Source: JAJXUB01 sp047974805 (GTDB lineage Bacteria; Actinomycetota; Actinomycetes; Actinomycetales; Dermatophilaceae). Taken from it: a DNA stretch of 64,000 bases. Shown in pieces: positions 1-9,336 of this stretch; the first letter of the stretch is position 1; each line of letters begins with the position of its first letter. A program made the translations under genes and the position numbers. The notes under the pieces are model-generated. The model was given only the letters and a program-made list of their open reading frames with translations. It was not told the origin of the DNA and did no database searches. The stretch lies in the NCBI GenBank assembly GCA_047974805.1, contig JBKECS010000016.1:62001-126000 (forward strand), written 5' to 3'.

Positions 1-1250
1 GCCACGCCGAGCGCGAGACCCCCGGCCACCGTCAGCACGGCAGTACCGGTCAGGGCAAGGCTCGCGTGGGCGGCCAGCACCCCGGTCCGGCTGTTCGCCG
101 TGGCCAACACCGGCTCCAACCGACCGGCGTCCTCCTCGGTATGCAGTCGCAGCAGGGTCAGCACGCCGTAGCCGGCGGCATACACCCCGATGAACTTTAC
201 GAACGCTGCGAAGAACGTGTCGAGCAGGGTCCCGGCGTTGATCCCCATCCGGGCGAACAAGTCCGCGGTCGAGCCGGAGGCCAGCACATCGGTCACCGAG
301 GCGGACATCGAACCCACCGCAGTCCCGACGGCCACCAGCCCGACGAGCCAGGCGAGGAACGTTCCCCGCTGGGTACGCCAGGCCAAGGCGAGCGGCGACC
401 TCAGGCCGGGTGGGGCCGTCGCCGGTCCGGCTCGCTCCGCGATCAGCGCGCCGCCGAGGTCCCGCCGGTCCCGCAGCGTGAACGCGAGGATCAGCAGGAG
501 CACCGCCACAAGGACGGGGACCAGACCCACCCACAACCGGTTCTGGCCGTAGGCTGAGACCTCCTCGTTCCAACCGAACGGAGTGAACCAGCGCAACCAG
601 GCCAGGTCCGCGGACACATCGGCCACGGCGCGCAGGAGGTAGCCGACCCCGAGAACACCGGCAACGGCGACGCCAACGACCCGAGTGGAGCTGAACACCT
701 GAGCGGCCACCGCGGTCACGCCCACGGTGGCCAGTCCGAGACCGAACCAGCCCACACCGAATGCCAGGGAACCGACCGGGTCGAGGCCGGTGGCGACCAG
801 CCCCGCGATGGTCACCGCGCAACTGAGCACGAGCACCGTCACCGCTTGCAGGGACGCCCCGGCGAGCGGCGCCCGTCGCCCGATCGCCGTCCCGCCGATC
901 AGCTCCAACCGTCCGCTCTCCTCATCGCCGCGGGTATGCCGGCGCACCATGGCGAACAGGACGCTCATGAGCATGACCATGCCCATGAGCTGCGCCTTCA
1001 CCACAGCCAGGGCATCAATGTTCTCCGGATCGGCCACGGCGCCGTACAAGGCCCGCGCAGCCGGTGATTCGAAGACCGCCACGAGCGAGCTCAGATCCTT
1101 CGTCCCGGGCGGATAGAGATCCATGGTGGCCTTGGCGCTGGCCGCCAGGGCCAGCCCCGGAGCGAGGATGCCGAACCCGGCAAGCGCCCGGTCCCGGCGC
1201 AGACCGAGCCGGGCGAGGTCCCCGGACCCGGCATACGACCGGCCGGTCAT
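1..1250 (-). CDS. ABC-2 type transporter permease (3' end beyond window)
   Basis: Reading leftward from the ATG at 1250, an open frame runs off the window edge (about 416 codons seen). The translation is a polytopic membrane protein with many Ala/Val/Leu-rich segments and short charged loops. A cytoplasmic RRHTRGDEESGRLELI-type segment near residue 105 and a similar LHTEEDAGRLEPVLA segment near residue 385 suggest two duplicated halves, as in large actinobacterial ABC-2 exporter permeases of about 530 residues. It overlaps the stop of the ATPase gene by four bases (ATGA), so the two are translationally coupled and form one exporter. The substrate is unknown; this family often exports antibiotics or other hydrophobic compounds. 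Confidence 0.8.
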   Translation of the reverse strand, partial: MTGRSYAGSGDLARLGLRRDRALAGFGILAPGLALAASAKATMDLYPPGTKDLSSLVAVFESPAARALYGAVADPENIDALAVVKAQLMGMVMLMSVLFAMVRRHTRGDEESGRLELIGGTAIGRRAPLAGASLQAVTVLVLSCAVTIAGLVATGLDPVGSLAFGVGWFGLGLATVGVTAVAAQVFSSTRVVGVAVAGVLGVGYLLRAVADVSADLAWLRWFTPFGWNEEVSAYGQNRLWVGLVPVLVAVLLLILAFTLRDRRDLGGALIAERAGPATAPPGLRSPLALAWRTQRGTFLAWLVGLVAVGTAVGSMSASVTDVLASGSTADLFARMGINAGTLLDTFFAAFVKFIGVYAAGYGVLTLLRLHTEEDAGRLEPVLATANSRTGVLAAHASLALTGTAVLTVAGGLALGV

Positions 1251-2158
1251 TGCTGCGCCGCCGGTGGGGATGCCTGGGTCGGGGAGTACTGCGAGAGGAA
1301 GACCTCCTCCAGGGTCGGTGGCGACGCGGACAGCGCGGTCACGCCGAGCCCGGCGAGGTGAGCCATCACGGCGTCCAGCGCATCGGGGTCGACGTGAGCG
1401 CGCACCCGGTCCGCGTCGATGGTCACGTCGTGCACCCCGGGCAGGTGAGCGATCGCGGTCGGAGTCAGCCTTGTGGTCGCCTCGATCATGGTGGCGGACA
1501 AATGGCGCAGCGACGCCAGGGTGCCGGACTCCACGGCTACGCCGCCACGGATGATCGTCACGGCGTCGGCAAGGTGCTCAACCTCCGACAGCAGGTGGCT
1601 GGACAGCAGAACTGTGCTGCCCTGCTCGCGCAGCTCAGCGATCACCTCCCGGAAGATCACCTCCATCAGCGGGTCGAGCCCAGAGGTGGGTTCGTCGAGC
1701 AGGAGTAGCGGGGCGGCCGACGCCAGGGCGGCAATGAGGCTGACCTTTTGCCGGTTACCCTTGGAGTAGGTCCGGCACTTCTTCGTCGGGTCCAGGTCGA
1801 AGCGCTCCACCAGCTCGGCCGCTCGCGCCTCGTCCTTGCCGCCGCGGAGCCGGCCGAGCAGACCGATGACCTCGCCGCCGGTGAGGTTGGGCCACAAGGT
1901 GACATCCCCGGGCACGTAGGCCAGCCGGGTGTGCAACTCCACCGCGTCGGCCCACGGGTCACCACCGAGCAGGCGCAGCTGTCCGGCGTCGGCGCGGACA
2001 AGGCCGAGCAGGATGCGCAACGCGGTGGACTTGCCTGCGCCATTGGGACCGAGGAAACCGTGCACCTCCCCTTCGGTGACGGTCAGGTCGAGCCCGTTCA
2101 GCGCCGTCGTGGCCCCGAAGCTCTTGCGCAACCCGCGGATGGTGATCACGGCGTTCAC
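1247..2158 (-). CDS. ABC transporter ATP-binding protein
   Basis: A 303-residue nucleotide-binding domain of the CcmA/NatA type that should energise the coupled permease. Visible motifs are Walker A GPNGAGKST at residues 37-45, a degenerate signature YSKGNRQKVSLI near 131-142, Walker B LLLLDEPTSGLD at about 151-162 and the switch region STVLLSSHLLSEVEHL. The C-terminal 80 residues match the extra domain of drug and bacteriocin exporters. The ATG at 2158 is the natural start, with the motif spacing expected for the family. It is first in a two-gene operon with the permease. Substrate cannot be inferred. Confidence 0.9.
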   Translation of the reverse strand: MNAVITIRGLRKSFGATTALNGLDLTVTEGEVHGFLGPNGAGKSTALRILLGLVRADAGQLRLLGGDPWADAVELHTRLAYVPGDVTLWPNLTGGEVIGLLGRLRGGKDEARAAELVERFDLDPTKKCRTYSKGNRQKVSLIAALASAAPLLLLDEPTSGLDPLMEVIFREVIAELREQGSTVLLSSHLLSEVEHLADAVTIIRGGVAVESGTLASLRHLSATMIEATTRLTPTAIAHLPGVHDVTIDADRVRAHVDPDALDAVMAHLAGLGVTALSASPPTLEEVFLSQYSPTQASPPAAQQ

Positions 2159-2284
2159 AGCTTGAGCCTACGCATCGAGCCCGGCGGTGGCCCTAGGACC
2201 AACGTGGGGGAACCGGTATCGCGGCCGGTGAGGTCGGCCACGACCACCGCGGGACCGGGCATACGGACCATTACCCTGACCGGC

Positions 2285-3865
<1,581 letters not shown>

Positions 3866-3913
3866 CCCGTTCCTCGAAACGCCCTCAAACCTCATCGAGA
3901 CGCCCTCACACCT

Positions 3914-3976
3914 CATCGAGAGGTCGCAACACGCGCTCTGACGGAAAATCGAGCGGCGTGTTGCGACCCCTCGATG
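3914..3976. repeat. Hairpin A-left flanking the first nuclease-like gene
   Basis: A 21-bp arm at 3914-3934 pairs with 3956-3976 with one mismatch across a 21-nt loop; the stem core is GAGGTCGCAACACGC. It is preceded by two imperfect 20-bp direct repeats of a CCTCA.ACCTCATCGAGA unit (about 3880-3920). The same stem with the same loop length recurs at 5168-5226, on the other side of the gene. It may be a bidirectional terminator or an element boundary; no T-tract is present. Confidence 0.85.
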
Positions 3977-4068
3977 TGGGGCTTTAGGGACTGGGGATCT
4001 CAATGGCGGCAAGGTAGGTCCCGCCCATCGAAAGGTGTGGCCTCCCCACGACGTGGAGAAGGCCAAGC

Positions 4069-4085
4069 CTGTGGATAACCCGGGG
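4069..4085. promoter_or_regulatory. DnaA-box-like site upstream of gene A
   Basis: CCTGTGGATAACCCGGG contains TGTGGATAA, the complement of the classic DnaA box TTATCCACA, 35 nt before the ATG at 4116. Comparable sites lie upstream of the other two genes of this type in the window. Function is inferred only from the match. Confidence 0.4.
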
Positions 4086-4115
4086 GCACCTTGGAAAATT
4101 GAATCAGGCTTGGGC

Positions 4116-5078
4116 ATGCGTCCACGACCGCTGCCCGGCATTCTGAACGAAACCCCCTTCAGCGTCCAGGACGCTCGAGCGTGCGGGGTTACGCCGGGGC
4201 GGCTGCGGGCATCGGACCTCGTCATCCCGACGTATGCCGTGCGAGCACATCGCCAGCCGGAAACGTTGTCGGAAATCGCCCAGGCCATGGCTCTCGGGTT
4301 GCCCAGCGATGCGGTCTTCTCCCACGTCACGGCGTCACGGTTGCATGGCATACCGTTGCCACATCTGGTCGGAGAAGACCAATTGGACGTCATACGAGAC
4401 GGCGACCTTTCCCGAATTCGACGGGCCGGTTGCCGGGGGCATCGGGGATTGAACTGGCGGAATTGGGACACTGTCGACGGTCTACGCGTCACCGCGTTGC
4501 CCGATACTTGGGTTGACCTGGGGGAGGTCTTGCCGCGTGGCCTTTCGCTCGATGACCTCGTTGTCGCGGGCGACTACGTGGCGACCGTCATCGACGGTGC
4601 CGATGTCCTGCGTGAGCTCCTCGGCTTTCGAGTTCGCCCGCGCGGGAAGCGACTCCTGTCGAAGGCGCTGCGGGAGGTGCGATGGCCGGTCCGTTCGCCG
4701 ATGGAGACCCGGACCAGGCTGCTGGTCACCCGGTCCGGGGCACCTGCGCCGGAAGTCAACGCGCCCGTCTATGACCGCGGTGGCGAGTGGATTCTCGAGG
4801 GGGATCTCGTGTGGCGGGACGCGCGGGTCGTCGTGGAATACCAGGGTTGGGTGCACGCCCCTATCTCCGCGCGATCTCGCGATGCCCACCGCCGCGCGCT
4901 CGCTGAGGCGTCCGGATGGCAGGTCATAGAGGCATTCGCCGACGACGTCTTGCGCCCGGCGGGTCGGGGGCAGTTCGTGGCCAGGGTCCTCTCCGCGCTC
5001 GGATGCTCAAGAGTCACGGACGGGGCAGACGCGCATAGCGCGACAGTCCTCTCCGCGCTCGGATGCTCAAGAGTCTGA
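4116..5078 (+). CDS. AbiEi-like HTH / DUF559 (Vsr-like) nuclease-fold protein, element A
   Basis: A 320-residue protein with two visible parts. Residues 1-90 contain a winged-helix-like segment (FSVQDARACGVTPGRLR, then SHVTASRLHGIPLP) resembling AbiEi-type antitoxins. The C-terminal third carries GDLVWRDARVVVEYQGWVH, matching the D..W....VV.E..G..H core of DUF559/Vsr-like PD-(D/E)XK enzymes. The last 30 codons contain a tandem duplication (VLSALGCSRV twice). ATG 4116 was preferred over an in-frame upstream start at 4035 because the conserved region begins just after it. It stands alone between two hairpins and has no toxin partner. Family members are common and unexplained in actinobacteria; no function is established. 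Confidence 0.75.
   Translation: MRPRPLPGILNETPFSVQDARACGVTPGRLRASDLVIPTYAVRAHRQPETLSEIAQAMALGLPSDAVFSHVTASRLHGIPLPHLVGEDQLDVIRDGDLSRIRRAGCRGHRGLNWRNWDTVDGLRVTALPDTWVDLGEVLPRGLSLDDLVVAGDYVATVIDGADVLRELLGFRVRPRGKRLLSKALREVRWPVRSPMETRTRLLVTRSGAPAPEVNAPVYDRGGEWILEGDLVWRDARVVVEYQGWVHAPISARSRDAHRRALAEASGWQVIEAFADDVLRPAGRGQFVARVLSALGCSRVTDGADAHSATVLSALGCSRV
4986..5075 (+). repeat. 30-bp direct repeat duplicating the C-terminus of gene A
   Basis: The 30 bases at 4986-5015 recur exactly at 5046-5075, a 60-bp period (20 codons). The duplication keeps the frame and the second copy runs straight into the TGA stop, so the protein ends in two copies of VLSALGCSRV. Perfect identity suggests a recent slippage or duplication event. 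Confidence 0.9.
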
Positions 5079-5167
5079 GTCATATCCAACGCCGGGCTGG
5101 TCTGCCGAGAGCTTGTCGCCTCCTTCGACCGTGGATGTTGGTTCTTCCTATTCGAGCCTCTTCCGAT

Positions 5168-5226
5168 TCGAGAGGTCGCAACACGCGGCATGACCGGGGA
5201 ACAAACAGCGTGTTGCGACCTCTCGA
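5168..5226. repeat. Hairpin A-right flanking the first nuclease-like gene
   Basis: A perfect 19-bp stem (5168-5186 with 5208-5226; core GAGAGGTCGCAACACGC) encloses a 21-nt loop, the same loop length as hairpin A-left. The two loops share only scattered positions (TGAC.G...A), best aligned in direct orientation, so stem and spacing are conserved while the loop is not. It ends 39 bp before the amidohydrolase start. Confidence 0.85.
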
Positions 5227-5265
5227 CAGGGAGTGAGGTGGACCTCGGGTCGTAGACTGCCCCCG

Positions 5266-6477
5266 ATGACGAACCCCTCCCTGGTCGATGATGCGCTGGC
5301 CTCGTCGTTGTGCCTGGCGCTGGACTCGATGGAGGCCGAGCTTGTGCAGGTCCGTCGCGATCTGCATGCCCACCCCGAGTTGTCCTTTCACGAAGTGCGC
5401 AGCACTGCCTTGATCCGGGCCCGACTGGAGCAGGCGGGGGTAGCGGTCACGCCGTTGCCCGGGACCGGCTTGACCGCCGACATCGGTGCCGAACAGCCAG
5501 CGTTCCGGGTGGCCTTGCGCGCCGATATCGACGCACTGCCGGTCCGGGAACGCACCGGTTCGCCGTTCGCCTCCACCGTCGCCGGGGTATGCCACGCGTG
5601 CGGCCACGACGTGCATACGGCCGCGGTGCTCGGCGCCGGCCTCGCCCTGCATCAGCACGAGGCGGCGTTGCGCGAGCGCGGTCTCGCCGTCCGGCTGATC
5701 TTCCAGGCCGCCGAGGAGATCCTTCCCGGCGGCGCCCAGGTCGCCGTCGAAGCGGGCGCGGTGCACGGGGTGGACGTGGCCTACGCGGTGCATTGCGATC
5801 CGAGCTTGGATGTGGGCAAGGTCGGGCTGCGCGAGGGCCCGCTCACTGCTGCCACCGACAGCGTCACGGTCCGATTGGAGGGCCGCGGCGGGCACACCAG
5901 CCGGCCGCACCTGACCCAGGACCTCACCTTCGCCCTGGCCAAGGTGGTCACCGAAGTCCCTGCGGCGCTGTCCCGCCGGGTGGACCCCCGCTCGGGTGCT
6001 GCACTGGTCTGGGGCGCGATCAACGCGGGGAAGGTGCCCAACGTCATCCCCTCGACCGGGGAGTGCGCCGGCACTTTGCGGATTCTCGACGCGGACGCCT
6101 GGCAGACCATTGGCCCGCTGATCGAAGAGATCGTTGCCGCGGTGGTCACCCCATATGCGGTGCGCGCGGAGGTCCTGGTCACCAAGGGCGTCCCCCCGGT
6201 GGTCAACGGCGCCGAGCCGATCGAGGTCCTGCGCTCGGCGGCTGCCGTCGCCAAGCTGGGGGCCACCTCGACCAGCCAATCGTTGGGCGGGGAAGACTTC
6301 GCCTGGTACCTGCGTGAAGTGCCGGGCGCGATGGCGCGACTGGGCACCAGAGCCCCCGGCGGACACACCTTCGACCTGCACCAGGGGAACCTCGTCATCG
6401 ATGAGGCGGCCATCGGCCATGCGGCACGGCTACTCGCCGTGGCTGCCGTGACCCGGGTCAAGGCCGATGAAGGCTGA
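5266..6477 (+). CDS. M20 family amidohydrolase / metallopeptidase
   Basis: A 403-residue cytoplasmic hydrolase of the M20D amidohydrolase group (hippurate, N-acyl-amino-acid or IAA-amide hydrolases). Metal and catalytic motifs are in order: LHAHPELSFHE near residue 30, LRADIDALPVRE near 87, HACGHDVHTAAVLG near 110, FQAAEEILPGGA near 146, GRGGHTSRPH near 207 and SLGGEDFAWYLREVPG near 343. The ATG at 5266 gives the usual N-terminus. It overlaps the start of cdd by 11 bases. In Mycobacterium tuberculosis similar amidohydrolases (amiA1/amiB1) lie near the deoD-pmmB and add-deoA-cdd genes, so the neighbourhood is conserved. The amide substrate is unknown. Confidence 0.9.
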   Translation: MTNPSLVDDALASSLCLALDSMEAELVQVRRDLHAHPELSFHEVRSTALIRARLEQAGVAVTPLPGTGLTADIGAEQPAFRVALRADIDALPVRERTGSPFASTVAGVCHACGHDVHTAAVLGAGLALHQHEAALRERGLAVRLIFQAAEEILPGGAQVAVEAGAVHGVDVAYAVHCDPSLDVGKVGLREGPLTAATDSVTVRLEGRGGHTSRPHLTQDLTFALAKVVTEVPAALSRRVDPRSGAALVWGAINAGKVPNVIPSTGECAGTLRILDADAWQTIGPLIEEIVAAVVTPYAVRAEVLVTKGVPPVVNGAEPIEVLRSAAAVAKLGATSTSQSLGGEDFAWYLREVPGAMARLGTRAPGGHTFDLHQGNLVIDEAAIGHAARLLAVAAVTRVKADEG

Positions 6478-6886
6478 CGCAGGCGGCTCCGCCGTCGATT
6501 GGGAGGCGCTGGCGGACATGGCTCGGCAGGCGCTGCGGCAGGCGTATGCCCCCTATTCGCATTTCCCCGTGGGGGTGGCCGGCCTGGTCGACGACGGGCG
6601 GATCGTCACCGGGTGCAATGTCGAAAACGCCTCCTATGGGGTGGGGTTGTGCGCCGAGTGCGGGATGGTCAGCCAGCTCATCGCCGGTGGAGGTGGACGG
6701 CTGGTGGCGGTCAGCTGTGTCGGTGCCGACGGGGGTCCCCTCATGCCTTGTGGGCGTTGTCGTCAACTGTTGTTCGAGCACGGGGGGCCGCAGTGCCAGG
6801 TGGCCACCTCGGAGGGGGTCCGCACCATGGCCCAGCTCCTGCCCCAGGCGTTCGGCCCCGCCGATCTGCACGCTCACGGCGACTAA
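6467..6886 (+). CDS. cdd: Cytidine deaminase
   Basis: A 139-residue homotetrameric-type cytidine deaminase converting (deoxy)cytidine to (deoxy)uridine. The zinc site is visible: NVENASYGVGLCAECG supplies the first Cys and the catalytic Glu, and PCGRCRQLL supplies two more Cys ligands. The all-cysteine ligand set and short length fit the Gram-positive type. It overlaps the amidohydrolase gene and is followed 33 bp later by deoA, giving a pyrimidine-nucleoside salvage order that continues with add. Confidence 0.95.
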   Translation: MKADAGGSAVDWEALADMARQALRQAYAPYSHFPVGVAGLVDDGRIVTGCNVENASYGVGLCAECGMVSQLIAGGGGRLVAVSCVGADGGPLMPCGRCRQLLFEHGGPQCQVATSEGVRTMAQLLPQAFGPADLHAHGD

Positions 6887-6919
6887 CTGCCCGGGCCGCG
6901 TGCCTGCCATGATGAGCGG

Positions 6920-8212
6920 ATGAGCGAGCTGTTCGATGCCGTCGACGTCATCATCGCCAAGCGTTCCGGGCTGACCCTGACCGATGACCAAATCGACTGG
7001 GTGGTGCGCGCCTACACCGCCGGCACCGTGGCCGAGGAACAGATGTCGGCGCTGGCCATGGCGATCCTGCTTAAGGGCATGACCGGCGGTGAGATCGACC
7101 GGTGGACGGCGGCCATGATCGCCAGCGGGGACCGGATGGACTTTTCCGGGCTCGGCCGGCCGACGGCCGACAAGCACTCCACCGGAGGGGTCGGCGACAA
7201 GATCACCTTGCCGCTTGCCCCGCTGGTCGCGGCGTTCGGGGTCGCCGTGCCGCAGCTGTCCGGCCGCGGGTTGGGCCACACCGGCGGAACGCTGGACAAA
7301 CTGGAGTCCATCCCCGGCTGGCGGGCAGGCCTGAGCCGCGCCGAACTCTTCGCCCAGCTCGACCAGGTCGGCGCCGTGATTTGTGCGGCCGGGGAACACT
7401 TGGCCCCGGCCGACCGGAAGCTCTACGCCCTGCGCGACGTGACCGGGACAGTGGAGTCCATCCCGTTGATCGCCAGCAGCATCATGAGTAAGAAGATCGC
7501 CGAAGGGACCGGCGCATTGGTGCTCGACGTCAAGGTCGGTTCCGGTGCCTTCATGAAGGAGCGGGCCCAGGCCCGGGAGCTAGCCACGACCATGGTCGAC
7601 CTGGGCACCCGCGCCGGCATCGCCACGACCGCTCTGGTCACCGACATGTCCACCCCGTTGGGGCGGACCGCCGGCAACGCGATCGAGGTCGCCGAGTCGC
7701 TCGAAGTGCTGGCTGGGGGTGGACCACCCGATGTCGTGGAACTCACCGTGACCCTGGCCGCGGAGATGCTGGCTGCGGCGGGACGGCCCGGTATCGACCC
7801 GGCACCCGCCCTCCTCGACGGCCGGGCGATGGATGTCTGGCGCCGGATGATCCGGGCACAAGGCGGTGATCCGGACGCGCCGCTGCCGGTGGCCAAGGAA
7901 ACCCAGGTCATCACCGCACCAAGCTCCGGGGTACTGCAACGGTTGGACGCTTACGCGGTGGGGCTTGCCGCCTGGCGATTGGGGGCTGGCCGAGCCCGCA
8001 AGGAAGAACAGGTCCAGGCGGGCGCGGGCGTCACCTGGCATGCCCGGCCAGGAGAACCGGTCACGGCCGGGCAGCCGCTGCTGACTCTGCATACGGACAC
8101 GCCGGAGAGCTTCGAGCGGGCGAACGCCGTCCTGGCCGACGGCTGGCAGATCGCTGCCCCTGGGGATGTCGTGACCTCCACGCAGGTGGTGCTGGAACGG
8201 GTGGCGCCATGA
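6920..8212 (+). CDS. deoA: Thymidine phosphorylase
   Basis: A 430-residue pyrimidine-nucleoside phosphorylase splitting thymidine or deoxyuridine into base and deoxyribose-1-phosphate. Recognisable elements are DKHSTGGVGDKITLPLAPL (phosphate-binding glycine-rich loop), SGRGLGHTGGTLDKLESIPG, and SIMSKKIAEGTGALVLDVKVG, all in the usual order. The stop overlaps the add start (ATGA), indicating co-translation. Together with cdd and deoC in this window it supports catabolism of deoxynucleosides. Confidence 0.96.
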   Translation: MSELFDAVDVIIAKRSGLTLTDDQIDWVVRAYTAGTVAEEQMSALAMAILLKGMTGGEIDRWTAAMIASGDRMDFSGLGRPTADKHSTGGVGDKITLPLAPLVAAFGVAVPQLSGRGLGHTGGTLDKLESIPGWRAGLSRAELFAQLDQVGAVICAAGEHLAPADRKLYALRDVTGTVESIPLIASSIMSKKIAEGTGALVLDVKVGSGAFMKERAQARELATTMVDLGTRAGIATTALVTDMSTPLGRTAGNAIEVAESLEVLAGGGPPDVVELTVTLAAEMLAAAGRPGIDPAPALLDGRAMDVWRRMIRAQGGDPDAPLPVAKETQVITAPSSGVLQRLDAYAVGLAAWRLGAGRARKEEQVQAGAGVTWHARPGEPVTAGQPLLTLHTDTPESFERANAVLADGWQIAAPGDVVTSTQVVLERVAP

Positions 8213-9336
8213 CCCTCCCCCTCGACGAACAGATCCGACGCGCCCCCAAGGCGGTGCTGCACGACCATCTCGATGGGGGGCTGCGGCCGCAGACCGTGCT
8301 GGAGATCGCCCACGAGGTGGGCTACACCGGTCTGCCGGCATCTACTGCCGATGGCCTTGCCGCCTGGTTTGCGCAGAGCGCCGATTCCGGGTCGTTGGTG
8401 CGCTACCTGGAGACATTCGGACACACCGTGGCGGTGATGCAGACCGAAGCCGGGTTGCGCCGGGTCGCCCGGGAGTGCGCGCTCGATCTGGCCACGGACT
8501 CGGTCGTGTATGCCGAGGTCCGGTTCGCTCCGGAGCTGCATCTGGAGGGCGGGTTGCGCCTTGAGCAGGTTGTGCAGGCCGTCCTCGGCGGCTTGCATGA
8601 GGGCAGCCTGCAAGCCGCCGGCCAGGGCTACCCGATCACGATCAGGGCCCTGGCAACCGCTATGCGGCATGCCGCGAAGTCGCTGGAGATCGCCGAGCTG
8701 GCCGTGGCGTTCCGGGATCGCGGCGTCGTCGGATTCGACATCGCCGGAGCGGAGGCTGGGTACCCACCGACGCGGCACCTGGACGCCTTCGAGTACCTGC
8801 GGCGGGAGAACGCCCATTTCACCATTCACGCCGGGGAAGCGTTCGGGCTGCCAAGCATCTGGGAGGCCTTGCAATGGTGCGGAGCCGATCGGCTCGGCCA
8901 CGGGGTGCGGATCGTCGACGACATCACCTTTGCCGGCGCGCCGGTCCTGGAGAATCTTCACGAGGCCCTGCACGCCGACCCGGCAGAGATCCGGCTCGGG
9001 CGACTGGCGGCCTACGTGCGGGATGCACGGATCCCATTAGAGATGTGCCCCAGCTCGAACGTGCAGACCGGGGCGGTGGAGGCCCTGTCGGCCCACCCCA
9101 TCACCTTGTTGAAGAAGCTGCGCTTCCGGGTGACGCTCAACACGGACAACCGGTTGATGTCGAACACGTCGATGAGCCGGGAGATGCAACGAATGGTCAG
9201 CGATGCTGACTGGGACTTGGCGGATCTGCGGTGGGTGACTATCAACGCGATGAAGTCGGCGTTCCTTCCCTTCGATGAGCGCCTGGCCATCATCGAAGGG
9301 ATCGTCAAGCCGGGGTATGCCGCGCTCGGCCTATGA
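8209..9336 (+). CDS. add: Adenosine deaminase
   Basis: A 375-residue zinc hydrolase deaminating (deoxy)adenosine to (deoxy)inosine. Motifs include HDHLDGGLRPQTV at the N-terminus, HAGEAFGLPSIWEAL near residue 205, RLGHGVRI near 230, EMCPSSNVQTGAV near 278 and LNTDNRLMSNTSMS near 306, which cover the metal ligands and catalytic residues. It ends the cdd-deoA-add operon. The last six bases overlap the end of the convergent MFS gene. Inosine formed here can be cleaved by the purine nucleoside phosphorylase encoded near 26 kb. Confidence 0.96.
   Translation: MTLPLDEQIRRAPKAVLHDHLDGGLRPQTVLEIAHEVGYTGLPASTADGLAAWFAQSADSGSLVRYLETFGHTVAVMQTEAGLRRVARECALDLATDSVVYAEVRFAPELHLEGGLRLEQVVQAVLGGLHEGSLQAAGQGYPITIRALATAMRHAAKSLEIAELAVAFRDRGVVGFDIAGAEAGYPPTRHLDAFEYLRRENAHFTIHAGEAFGLPSIWEALQWCGADRLGHGVRIVDDITFAGAPVLENLHEALHADPAEIRLGRLAAYVRDARIPLEMCPSSNVQTGAVEALSAHPITLLKKLRFRVTLNTDNRLMSNTSMSREMQRMVSDADWDLADLRWVTINAMKSAFLPFDERLAIIEGIVKPGYAALGL

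Noticed and set aside
1748..2284. N-terminal extension of the mutase frame through the ABC ATPase gene
   Set aside because: It is antisense to the ATPase and not mutase-like; homology begins at ATG 2285.
4069..4085. Replication origin
   Set aside because: Only single DnaA-box-like sites are seen, without a cluster, an AT-rich unwinding region, or dnaA/dnaN genes.
3914..5226. Insertion sequence with a transposase
   Set aside because: No DDE, HUH or RAYT motif is present in the enclosed gene and no target-site duplication is visible outside the hairpins.
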